Shown here piece after piece: positions 1-6,511 of a stretch of DNA of 27,256 nucleotides (position 1 is its first letter; every line of letters begins with the position of its first letter). The notes beneath the pieces are model-generated. The model ran no database searches. It was given only the letters and a program-made list of their open reading frames with translations, and was not told the DNA's origin. This stretch comes from DASQDT01 sp036380435 (GTDB lineage Bacteria > Acidobacteriota > Blastocatellia > Pyrinomonadales > Pyrinomonadaceae): contig DASVES010000176.1 of NCBI GenBank assembly GCA_036380435.1, forward strand, positions 1 to 27,256. The letters are read 5' to 3'. The translations under genes and the position numbers were made by a program.

Positions 1-1
1 C

Positions 2-664
2 GACAACGCTCCGCAAACGAACGCGCCGGCGTCGGTGGTCGTGCCGCTCTCTTCCCATAGGCGGGGCGCTTCCCCCTGGCGGCTCCCGCGCTGGGCGCAG
101 GGCGCGGCCGTCGCGGCCGCCTCGGTGCTCCTCGTCGTCGGCCTCTACGGAGTCTTCCGCAAGCAGTCGCCGCCCCCGGCGCAGGTCGCGCAGACGGACG
201 TGCAAAAGTCGAACGCGGTCGTCGAGCAGAAACAGGAAGTGAGGTCCGCACAAATCGCGGACGAGGGCGACACGACGGACGCGGCGGGAGACAGGAGCGC
301 CGACGTTGTTGAGCCGGAGCGACGCGAGCCGGAAGTGTTCACGCCGCGCAGGAACAATCGCGCAGGCGGCGCGCGGCCCAACTTCCAGATGGCGAAGTTT
401 GGCAACGGCGGCGCGCGCCGGCCGGCAGCCACGGGCGCGGGCGCCGACGCGACCGAGGAGATCACCACTAACTTCTTCCCTTTGATGAACGGCGGCCAGC
501 TCACGCCCGGCGACGCCGGCCACGTCATCCGCGTCGAGGTGCCGCGCACGGCGCTGGCCTCCTTCGGCCTGCCCGTCAACGCCGACCGCGCGGGCGGGCG
601 CGTCAAGGCCGACGTGCTCATGGGCGAGGACGGCATGGCCCGCGCGATACGCTTCGTGCAGTGA
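2..664 (+). CDS. Putative membrane-anchored anti-sigma-like protein, 5' end outside window
   Basis: The reading frame is already open at the left edge, so the true start lies upstream; the GTG at 35 is only an internal candidate. One clear transmembrane segment (Ala/Val/Leu-rich, encoded about 95-160) follows a basic stretch, so the missing N-terminus is probably cytoplasmic and the rest extracytoplasmic. A long polar linker rich in Gln, Glu, Asp and Arg follows. The last 50 residues form a compact module (HVIRVEVPRTALASFGLPV, then KADVLMGEDG). I recall similar tails after sigma-factor genes in Acidobacteria, where the N-terminus is a zinc-finger anti-sigma domain; that part cannot be seen here. 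The gene ends 90 bases before the secreted protein at 755 on the same strand. No function can be assigned from the visible part. Confidence 0.6.
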   Translation, partial: DNAPQTNAPASVVVPLSSHRRGASPWRLPRWAQGAAVAAASVLLVVGLYGVFRKQSPPPAQVAQTDVQKSNAVVEQKQEVRSAQIADEGDTTDAAGDRSADVVEPERREPEVFTPRRNNRAGGARPNFQMAKFGNGGARRPAATGAGADATEEITTNFFPLMNGGQLTPGDAGHVIRVEVPRTALASFGLPVNADRAGGRVKADVLMGEDGMARAIRFVQ

Positions 665-754
665 CATCTTCAGAGCGAGGGGACGTGAATTTTTAATAGC
701 GGGCGTGCCCGCGGGGCAATGATACCGAAAACGATTCTGAGAGGAGCTACAGAG

Positions 755-1900
755 ATGATGTTGATGAAAAAATCGAGACTGACGACACTCGCGCTGGCCG
801 GCCTGATGGCCACCAGCAGCGGTGCGGGCGTCGTGGCGCAGCAACAGCAGGTTAAGGAGAAGCAGAGAATTCAGGAAGTCATCGTCGGTCAGGACGGCGT
901 CGTCATCACGCCCGCGCCGGGCGGGTTCGGCACAGGCGTCGGCATGGGACAGGGCGCCGGCGTGTCGGTCGGCGGCGGCGACCAGAACTTCGTCTTCGTC
1001 TCTTCCGAGATGGCGATTGACGGCAAAGTGGTCAAGGGCGCGCCATACTCGGCTGACGCCGTGACGGAGACGACGCAGACGCTTGCGGACGGCAACCGCA
1101 TCGTCCGCAAGAACACCGCGCAGGTCTACCGCGACAGCGAGGGGCGCACGCGCCGCGAGCACACCATCTCGGTCGTCGGCCCGTTCGCCACCGAGGGCGA
1201 TCCGCCGCGCACTATCTTCATCCACGACCCCGTGGCCTCCACCAACTATATCCTCGACCCGCGCTCGCGCACCGCGCGCAAGGTTAACGCCGTTCGCACC
1301 TTCGAGCGCATGATCGACAGCGGCACGAGGTTCAAGACCGAAGTGTTAGCGCAGGCAGAGGCGAAGGCCGCCGGCGTCGGCGAGACCAGCCCGGCGGCGA
1401 ACGGTCAGGAGCCGAAGCAAAGGGTGCGCTCCTCCGGCTACGTCTACACCACGCCGAGCGGCGTCGGCCACCATCCCGGCGGCCCCGAAGTGATGTTCTA
1501 CAAGCACGACGGCGCGGAGCCGAAGATCGAGAAGCTGGCGAGCCAGACGGTCGAGGGCGTGTTGGCCGAGGGCCAGAGGATCACGCACACCATCCCGGCC
1601 GGCTCCATCGGCAACGAGCAGCCCATCAACATCGTCGATGAGCGTTGGTACTCGCCCGAGTTGCAGACGGTCGTGATGACCCGCCACAGCGACCCGCGCT
1701 CCGGCGAGACCGTCTTCCGCCTGACGAACATCAACCGCAGTGAGCCGGCCCGCACGCTCTTCGAGGTGCCGTCCGACTACACCGTCAGGGAAGTCCCTTC
1801 GGGCGTGAACACCTTCCGCCGGAAGCGGGCCGAGGGCGGCGCGCAGAAGGAGAACAACTTCCAGTTCCACTACAACCGCAACGAGCAGCAGCAGCAGTAG
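755..1900 (+). CDS. Secreted protein of unknown function, 381 aa
   Basis: The chosen ATG at 755 follows a GAGAGGAG ribosome binding site about 8 bases upstream; an in-frame ATG at 719 lacks one. Residues 1 to about 29 are a signal peptide: basic MKKSR, a hydrophobic Leu/Ala/Gly stretch, then a cleavage region near GVVAQ. The mature part starts with Gln-rich and Gly-rich low complexity (about 30-80). A well-ordered domain follows with repeated Val/Thr beta-strand patterns, for example YRDSEGRTRREHT and ERWYSPELQTVVMTRHSDP. The C-terminal LFEVPSDYTVRE resembles tails of secreted Acidobacteria proteins I recall, but no named family is certain. It ends in a run of Gln codons (CAGCAGCAGCAG). It lies downstream of the anti-sigma-like gene, so an envelope role is plausible but unproven. 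Confidence 0.75.
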   Translation: MMLMKKSRLTTLALAGLMATSSGAGVVAQQQQVKEKQRIQEVIVGQDGVVITPAPGGFGTGVGMGQGAGVSVGGGDQNFVFVSSEMAIDGKVVKGAPYSADAVTETTQTLADGNRIVRKNTAQVYRDSEGRTRREHTISVVGPFATEGDPPRTIFIHDPVASTNYILDPRSRTARKVNAVRTFERMIDSGTRFKTEVLAQAEAKAAGVGETSPAANGQEPKQRVRSSGYVYTTPSGVGHHPGGPEVMFYKHDGAEPKIEKLASQTVEGVLAEGQRITHTIPAGSIGNEQPINIVDERWYSPELQTVVMTRHSDPRSGETVFRLTNINRSEPARTLFEVPSDYTVREVPSGVNTFRRKRAEGGAQKENNFQFHYNRNEQQQQ

Positions 1901-1947
1901 CCGCGTCCGCCGAAAGGTCGGTCATGCACCGGCCGGGGCCGACTCGG

Positions 1948-1995
1948 AAAGAGAAAGGGCGAAGCGTTCGCGTGAACGCTTCGCCCTTTCTCTTT
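1948..1995. terminator. Perfect 22-bp stem terminator hairpin
   Basis: Arms 1948-1969 and 1974-1995 are perfectly complementary over 22 bp with a four-base loop (GCGT). Both flanks are pyrimidine/T-rich (TTTCTCTTTGTCTCTTTG on the plus side). It lies between the end of the secreted protein at 1900 (plus) and the stop of the 40-aa gene at 2024 (minus), so it most likely terminates both convergent transcripts. Confidence 0.85.
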
Positions 1996-2023
1996 GTCTC
2001 TTTGAAACAGATTCGCGGCCCGG

Positions 2024-2146
2024 TCAGCAGTTCACGTAGCCGAGCAGGTAGAACACGACGATGAAGACGAGGATGGTCGAAATACATCCGCCGCCGAGCT
2101 TCCACGCCGCGATGCCGGCCAAAATTCCGCGCATAGGTCCCTGCAT
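2024..2146 (-). CDS. Small single-span membrane peptide, 40 aa
   Basis: This short frame starts at ATG 2144-2146 and stops at TGA 2024-2026. AAGGAGAG sits about 7 bases before the start on the minus strand, which is an excellent ribosome binding site. The peptide begins MQGPMRGILAGIAAWKLGGG and continues with a hydrophobic helix (ISTILVFIVVFYLLGY) ending in VNC. The second half is a clear transmembrane segment. The first 20 residues are Gly/Ala-rich and amphipathic with a single Trp-Lys. A sigma-70-type promoter at 2201-2229 and the hairpin at 1948-1995 bracket it, giving it its own transcription unit. No family is recognised. It could be a membrane regulator, a small toxin or a subunit partner; nothing in the sequence decides between these. 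Confidence 0.7.
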   Translation of the reverse strand: MQGPMRGILAGIAAWKLGGGCISTILVFIVVFYLLGYVNC

Positions 2147-2200
2147 AAATGCTCTCCTTCCACGAGGTCGTTGATGGCTACCGGGGGTTTTCTGAAAATC

Positions 2201-2229
2201 TTTCTAAGGCAAAGGGGCCGGGATGTCAA
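2201..2229 (-). promoter_or_regulatory. Sigma-70-like promoter for the 40-aa membrane peptide
   Basis: On the minus strand there is a perfect -35 TTGACA (2224-2229), a 17-base spacer and a -10 TAGAAA (2201-2206, 4 of 6 matches). The -10 lies about 55 bases before the ATG at 2146. A perfect -35 at optimal spacing in otherwise GC-rich DNA is good evidence. Confidence 0.6.
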
Positions 2230-2289
2230 TGACCTTGCGGCGCGGTAAGTATCCACGCGCGCTGGCGCCGGGGCCGCCCTTGACTCATA

Positions 2290-4113
2290 ATGCCCCCTCT
2301 CGATTTCGACCCTTTACCAGACCCGATGGATAACTCCCCCACGAATCATCCCGCGCCGCCGCCGCTGCTGCGCCGCCGCTGGGCCGAGATAGTCTGCGCC
2401 GCCGCGCTCTTCGTCTTCGCCGCGAACTCCTTCCTCGTCATCTCCCGGAAGAACTTCACGACCGACGAGGCGTTTATGATTCCGGCCGGCTATTACCACC
2501 TGACGGCGCGCGACTTCCGCCCCGTCAACGAGCACCCGCCCCTCGTCAAGCTGCTCTCGGCCGTGCCGCTGCTTTTCCTCGACCCCGCCGCGGCGCCCCA
2601 CGAGAGACTGGAGGCGCGCTTCTACAGCGACCCCAACAACCTCTACTGGACTTTCTGGCGCGACAACCGTGAGCGCATCGACGAGCTTTCGTTCTGGGCG
2701 CGTGTGCCGGCCGTCCTCCTCACGGTGCTGCTCGGCGCGCTCGTCTTCTGCTACACGCGTCGTCTCTTCGGGGCGCGCGCCGCCGCGTTCGCCGTCCTCC
2801 TCTTCACGCTGGAGCCGACCGTGCTCGCTCACGGCCGCGTCGTGCAGACCGACATCCCCGCCTCGCTCGGCCTCCTCCTCTTCACCTTCGCGCTCTACGA
2901 CTACCTGCGCGGCCCTTCGGCGCGACGCGCCGCGTGGGTCGGGGCGGCGGCGGGGCTGGCCGTCGTCACAAAGTTTTCGATGGTCGTTCTCGCGCCCGTC
3001 ATCGTCGTCGCCTTCGTCGCGCTCATCTGGCGGGCGCCGCGGCGCGCGACCGGGCGGGGCGCGGTCGTCGCGCAGTTCGCCGTCTGCGCGCTCGCCGCGC
3101 TCCTCACGATCAACGCCGCGTATCTCTTCCAACACCGCCCGCCCGACGAGGGCGACACGGCCATCATCCTCTCCCGCATCGTCTCCGACCCGTCGAGCGA
3201 GGGCCTGCGGCAATGGCTCGCGGGCGCGTATGCGGTGGTCGTCAAAATCATCCCGGCCGACTTTCTCGAAGGCGTCGGCTGGCAGCTCACGCACGCCAGC
3301 GAGGGGCACGACGCGGGGCTGCTCGGGCGCTACAGCAAGCACGGCTGGTGGTACTACTTCCCCGTCGCCTTCGCGCTCAAGACGACGCTGCCTTTCCTCC
3401 TGCTGTCCATCGTGGGAATCGTGTGGGCGGTGCGCGGCTTCATGAAAGAAGGCGGCGGGCGCTGGCTCGTTGTGCTCGTCCCCTTCGTGCTCTACACGGC
3501 GCTCGTCATGTCAAGCTCGATCAACATCGGCGTGCGTTACTACCTGCCGGCCTTCCCCTTCCTTTGCATCGCGGCCGGCGTCTTTCTCGACCGGCTCCTC
3601 CGGCGACGGCGGCCGGAGTCGGAGCCGCGCCCGCGTCGCGCTCTGCTCGCGACCGTGGTCGTCGTCGCGGCGTTCGCGTGGATGGGCGTGGAGGCCGCGC
3701 GGGCGTTTCCCGATTACATGACCTACACGAACCAGCTCGCCGCGGGGCGTCCGCACTGGTGGTATCTGTCGGACTCGAACGTCGAGTGGGGCGACGACGT
3801 GGCGGAGCTTGCCCGATATCTGAAGGCGCGCGGCGAGACGCAGGTGCGCGCCTCCCTCCTCAACTACATCGTGCTCGAAGACTACGGCGTCGGCTATCGC
3901 TGGGCCTATCTGCCGCCGGGCGCGCCCACGCCCGCGGACGTGCGCTACGTCGCCATCGGCGCCAGCTACCTCAACGGCTCGATCAACCCCGGCTCACTCG
4001 AAGGCCGCCTCCTCTCCGACGAGGAGCGCCTCAACCTCTTCGACGACTACCGCCGCCGCACGCCCGAGAAAATCTTCGGCCGTTCGATTTACCTCTACCG
4101 CGTGCGCGACTGA
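2290..4113 (+). CDS. GT39/ArnT-like membrane glycosyltransferase
   Basis: A 607-aa polytopic membrane protein of the dolichyl-phosphate-mannose protein mannosyltransferase / ArnT type. These enzymes move a sugar from a polyprenyl-phosphate carrier to a lipid or protein at the outer face of the inner membrane. After the first transmembrane helix (about 32-51) comes the acidic TTDEA motif (D59, E60) and then NEHPPLVK (about 80-87), both typical of the first periplasmic loop of this fold. About ten further hydrophobic helices follow, then a soluble C-terminal domain (from about 470) starting near FPDYMTYTNQLAAGRPHWW. No good ribosome binding site precedes ATG 2290 or the alternative ATG 2326, so the start is uncertain. 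The GT2 gene at 4530, a likely maker of polyprenyl-phosphate sugar, would supply its donor. The acceptor is unknown. Confidence 0.85.
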   Translation: MPPLDFDPLPDPMDNSPTNHPAPPPLLRRRWAEIVCAAALFVFAANSFLVISRKNFTTDEAFMIPAGYYHLTARDFRPVNEHPPLVKLLSAVPLLFLDPAAAPHERLEARFYSDPNNLYWTFWRDNRERIDELSFWARVPAVLLTVLLGALVFCYTRRLFGARAAAFAVLLFTLEPTVLAHGRVVQTDIPASLGLLLFTFALYDYLRGPSARRAAWVGAAAGLAVVTKFSMVVLAPVIVVAFVALIWRAPRRATGRGAVVAQFAVCALAALLTINAAYLFQHRPPDEGDTAIILSRIVSDPSSEGLRQWLAGAYAVVVKIIPADFLEGVGWQLTHASEGHDAGLLGRYSKHGWWYYFPVAFALKTTLPFLLLSIVGIVWAVRGFMKEGGGRWLVVLVPFVLYTALVMSSSINIGVRYYLPAFPFLCIAAGVFLDRLLRRRRPESEPRPRRALLATVVVVAAFAWMGVEAARAFPDYMTYTNQLAAGRPHWWYLSDSNVEWGDDVAELARYLKARGETQVRASLLNYIVLEDYGVGYRWAYLPPGAPTPADVRYVAIGASYLNGSINPGSLEGRLLSDEERLNLFDDYRRRTPEKIFGRSIYLYRVRD

Positions 4114-4183
4114 ACAAGGCACAAGGCATAAGTGTGCCAGCCGGGCCGGAGGCGTCAACGAGCCGCCGAAGGCGGCGGAAGAT

Positions 4184-4351
4184 TGTAGCCCACGGCGTGA
4201 GCCGTGGGTCAGCGGTTTAGAAAAACAGGGAAGCCCCGGAGGGGCGAAAGAACCGCAACATTGGCGTGGGACGCACGTCGAGGCTCTTTCGCCCCTCCGG
4301 GGCTTTAATACTTTTATCGCGTGGTCCCCACGGCTCGCGCCGTGGGCTACA
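4184..4351. repeat. Nested inverted repeats (25-bp outer, 21-bp inner)
   Basis: Outer arms 4184-4208 and 4327-4351 are complementary over 25 bp with one mismatch; each arm is itself palindromic (CCCACGGC...GCCGTGGG). Inner arms 4231-4251 and 4285-4305 are a perfect 21-bp inverted repeat (core AGCCCCGGAGGGGCGAAAG). The rest of the 416-base gap 4114-4529 shows no convincing gene: a 65-codon plus frame across the right arm has no ribosome binding site and reads through repeats. The structure looks like a compound REP-type element and could also terminate the GT39 transcript. Confidence 0.8.
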
Positions 4352-4402
4352 TTCTGCCGCCCCTGGCGGGGCTGATTGACGCCGTGCGATTCGGCCCTGT
4401 CA

Positions 4403-4430
4403 CTTTTGCCTTTTGCCTTTTTACTTTTGC
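4403..4430 (+). repeat. Heptanucleotide tandem repeat CTTTTGC (4 units)
   Basis: Four consecutive 7-base units are visible: CTTTTGC, CTTTTGC, CTTTTTA, CTTTTGC. The block lies between the nested palindrome and the GT2 gene. No inverted arm is seen nearby, unlike most other heptamer loci in this window. Confidence 0.7.
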
Positions 4431-4506
4431 CTTCTCGTCCCGAGTTGACTCGCGCCCCCGCGCCGTGGAAAATCTTCCGCGCCCCGGCCCATCGTGGCAG
4501 CGGACA

Positions 4507-4527
4507 ACTGATTACTGACCACTGACT
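4507..4527 (+). repeat. Heptanucleotide repeat ACTGATT (3 units) abutting a start codon
   Basis: Units are ACTGATT, ACTGACC and ACTGACT, ending two bases before ATG 4530. They occupy exactly the place where the ribosome binding site of the GT2 gene should be, and no Shine-Dalgarno sequence is visible there. Confidence 0.6.
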
Positions 4528-4529
4528 TC

Positions 4530-5279
4530 ATGAACCACTCTTCCACACTCGTTATCCTCCCGACCTACAACGAGCGCGAGAACGTCGGCGACCTCGTCGC
4601 GCAAATTCTCGCTTACGCCCCCGACGCGGACGTGCTCCTCGTAGACGACAACTCGCCCGACGGCACCGCCCCCTATGCCGAGGAGCTATTTGCCGGCGAG
4701 CCGCGCTTCTCCGTGCTCCGGCGCGAGGGGCCGCGCGGCCTGGGCCGCAGCTACGTCGATGGCTACCGCACGGCGCTGGAGCGCGGCTACGCGCGGCTCG
4801 TCCAGATGGACGCCGACTTCTCGCACGACCCCTCGCGCCTGCCCGACATCCTCACTGCCGCGCGCACGGCGGACGTGGTCGTCGGCTCGCGCTACTGCCC
4901 CGGAGGCGGCATCGGCAACTGGCCACTGCGCCGTCGCCTGCTCAGTCGCTTCGCCAACTCCTACGTCTCGGCCATCACCGGCGTGAAGGTCGGCGACGCC
5001 ACGAGCGGCTACCGTTGCTACAACCGCCCCGCGCTCGAACACGTCCTCGGCAACCGCATCGTCGCCGAAGGCTACGCCTTTCTCGTCGAGTCGATCTACC
5101 GCATCAGCGAGGCGGGCCTGAAGATCAGTGAGGTGCCCATCGTCTTCGTTGACCGACGCGAGGGCAAGTCGAAGATTTCGCGCGCGGTGATCTTCGAGTC
5201 GGTGCTCATGCCCTGGAAGCTGCGCCTGCGGCCGCGCCTGCCTGCCCCGGCCGACCCCGCGCTGGCGCGGGACAACTGA
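4530..5279 (+). CDS. Polyprenol-phosphate mannosyltransferase-like GT2
   Basis: A 249-aa GT-A-fold family 2 glycosyltransferase resembling bacterial Ppm1/Dpm1. It should transfer a hexose from a nucleotide sugar to polyprenyl phosphate at the inner face of the membrane. Visible motifs are LPTYNERENV (10-19), the nucleotide-binding DDNSPDGT (39-46), the metal-binding MDADFSHDP (93-101), GSRYCPGGGIGNW (about 119-131) and the late SKISR segment typical of the family. The length fits the soluble form without the C-terminal GtrA-type membrane domain. Upstream, heptamer repeats replace a normal ribosome binding site. The GT39-type enzyme at 2290, which uses such lipid-linked sugars, makes a donor/user pair plausible. 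Confidence 0.88.
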   Translation: MNHSSTLVILPTYNERENVGDLVAQILAYAPDADVLLVDDNSPDGTAPYAEELFAGEPRFSVLRREGPRGLGRSYVDGYRTALERGYARLVQMDADFSHDPSRLPDILTAARTADVVVGSRYCPGGGIGNWPLRRRLLSRFANSYVSAITGVKVGDATSGYRCYNRPALEHVLGNRIVAEGYAFLVESIYRISEAGLKISEVPIVFVDRREGKSKISRAVIFESVLMPWKLRLRPRLPAPADPALARDN

Positions 5280-5280
5280 G

Positions 5281-5402
5281 AAGCCGTCAATCGTCAATCG
5301 TTAATCGTGATTGGTTGAGCAGCTTCGCTCGACCGCGTGACGGCTCCACGTCCGGGGCCGCTCAATCACGATTGACGATTGACGATTCACGATTGACGGC
5401 TT
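5281..5402. repeat. Heptamer inverted repeat, GTCAATC family
   Basis: Left arm 5281-5313 reads in 7-base units GTCAATC, GTCAATC, GTTAATC, GTGATTG. The right arm 5363-5402 is its inverse complement with one extra unit. The left arm starts one base after the TGA stop (5277-5279) of the GT2 gene. The 49-base spacer contains a short GAGC/GCTC stem and no gene. It may work as a terminator of the GT2 transcript. Confidence 0.85.
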
Positions 5403-5479
5403 TTAGCATTGACTCTCGGCCGCGTTTGGCATAGAACCCTCACGTTCTACCGAACCCTTCGACCCCGGAGTCTTACCCC

Positions 5480-6415
5480 ATGAAGCGAATACTTCTCGCG
5501 GCCGCGTTGCTCGCCGCCGCCTCCGCGCCGGCCTGCACGCCGACCACCGGCCCCGCCAACAACTCGAACGCCCCGGCCAACTCGAACGCCGCCGCCACGC
5601 CGACACCGGCCCCGACCGTCGCCGCCGCCGACCACATCGCCCGCGAGAAACAGGTCATGGACGCCATCAAGCGCAAGGACTGGGACGCCTTCGCCGCGCA
5701 CCTCGCCGACGACCAACTCTACGTCAGCACCGACGGCGTTCACGACAAGGCCGCCACGCTCGCCAGCATCAAGAAGCTCGACATCACGGAGTACACGAGC
5801 GCCGACGCGCGTGTCGTCCAGATCGACCGCGACCTCGTCGTCGTCACCCACACGACGACCGCGAAGGGTACGTTCGACGGGAAGCCCATCCCGGCCGGCT
5901 CGCAGCGCGAGAGCACCGCGTGGGCCAACCGCGGCGGTCGCTGGCTCGCCGTCTATCATCAGGACAGCGAGGTGATGACGCCGCCCACGCCGACGCCCGG
6001 CGCACCCACGCCCGCGGCGACTGCCGTCGCCACGCCGGTCGCCGCAGCGTCGGCCACTCCGGCGGCCACGCCCGCCAACTCGACCGAGCTGGAGCAGCAA
6101 ATCTGGGACACGCTCAAGCGTAAGGACTGGGACGCCTTCGCCGCGCACCTCGCCGCCGACGCGGTCGAGGTCGGGGCTACCGGGGTCTACGACAAGGCCG
6201 GGACAGTCAACGCGGTCAAGCAGGTTGACTTCACCGGCGCCACGCTGAGCGACTTCAAGGAGGTGAAGATCGACGCGGACGCCACCCTCCTCATCTACAC
6301 GGCCAAGGGGCCACGCGCCGTGTTCGGCCCCAACGGCGAACGCAGCGCCACCATCCACGCCAACCGCTCCGGCCGCTGGCTCGCCGTCTTCCATCAGGCG
6401 ACGTCGATCAAGTAA
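5480..6415 (+). CDS. Exported protein with two NTF2-like (DUF4440-type) domains
   Basis: A 311-aa protein with an N-terminal export signal (MKRILLAAALLAAASAPAC). The Cys at residue 19 could be a lipidation site, but APAC is an imperfect lipobox. A Ala/Asn/Pro/Thr linker follows, then two homologous halves joined by a second Pro/Thr/Ala-rich linker (about 170-205). Both halves share KRKDWDAFAAHLA near their start and GGRWLAVYHQ or SGRWLAVFHQ near their end, so this is an internal duplication of one SnoaL/NTF2-like fold. Such domains bind small molecules or dimerise; no catalytic set can be named. The TAA stop is itself part of a TAAGCAG repeat unit. Confidence 0.8.
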   Translation: MKRILLAAALLAAASAPACTPTTGPANNSNAPANSNAAATPTPAPTVAAADHIAREKQVMDAIKRKDWDAFAAHLADDQLYVSTDGVHDKAATLASIKKLDITEYTSADARVVQIDRDLVVVTHTTTAKGTFDGKPIPAGSQRESTAWANRGGRWLAVYHQDSEVMTPPTPTPGAPTPAATAVATPVAAASATPAATPANSTELEQQIWDTLKRKDWDAFAAHLAADAVEVGATGVYDKAGTVNAVKQVDFTGATLSDFKEVKIDADATLLIYTAKGPRAVFGPNGERSATIHANRSGRWLAVFHQATSIK

Positions 6416-6506
6416 GCAGTAAGCAGTAAGCAGTAAGCAGTGAGCGGTGAGCAGTCAAAACATTCAAGACGTCTTGACTGCTCACCGCTCACTGCTTACT
6501 GCTCAC
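6413..6506. repeat. Heptamer inverted repeat, TAAGCAG/TGAGCAG family, between convergent genes
   Basis: Units TAAGCAG x4 (6413-6440), TGAGCGG and TGAGCAG (to 6454) face an inverse-complement arm TGCTCAC, CGCTCAC, TGCTTAC, TGCTCAC (6479-6506). Between the arms is a small palindrome, CAAGACGTCTTG. The left array begins exactly at the stop codon of the NTF2-like gene, and the right arm ends 5 bases before the stop of the radical SAM gene. It probably forms a large hairpin that separates two convergent transcripts. Confidence 0.9.
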
Positions 6507-6511
6507 TTCCT

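Noticed and set aside
2314..3342. Minus-strand open frame of 342 codons opposite the GT39 gene
   Set aside because: Composition (Glu/Arg/Gly/Asp-rich) is typical of antisense shadows; the plus strand encodes clear membrane helices and motifs.
4321..4518. 65-codon plus frame in the GT39-GT2 gap
   Set aside because: Built from the palindrome arm and CTTTTGC repeats, with no ribosome binding site.
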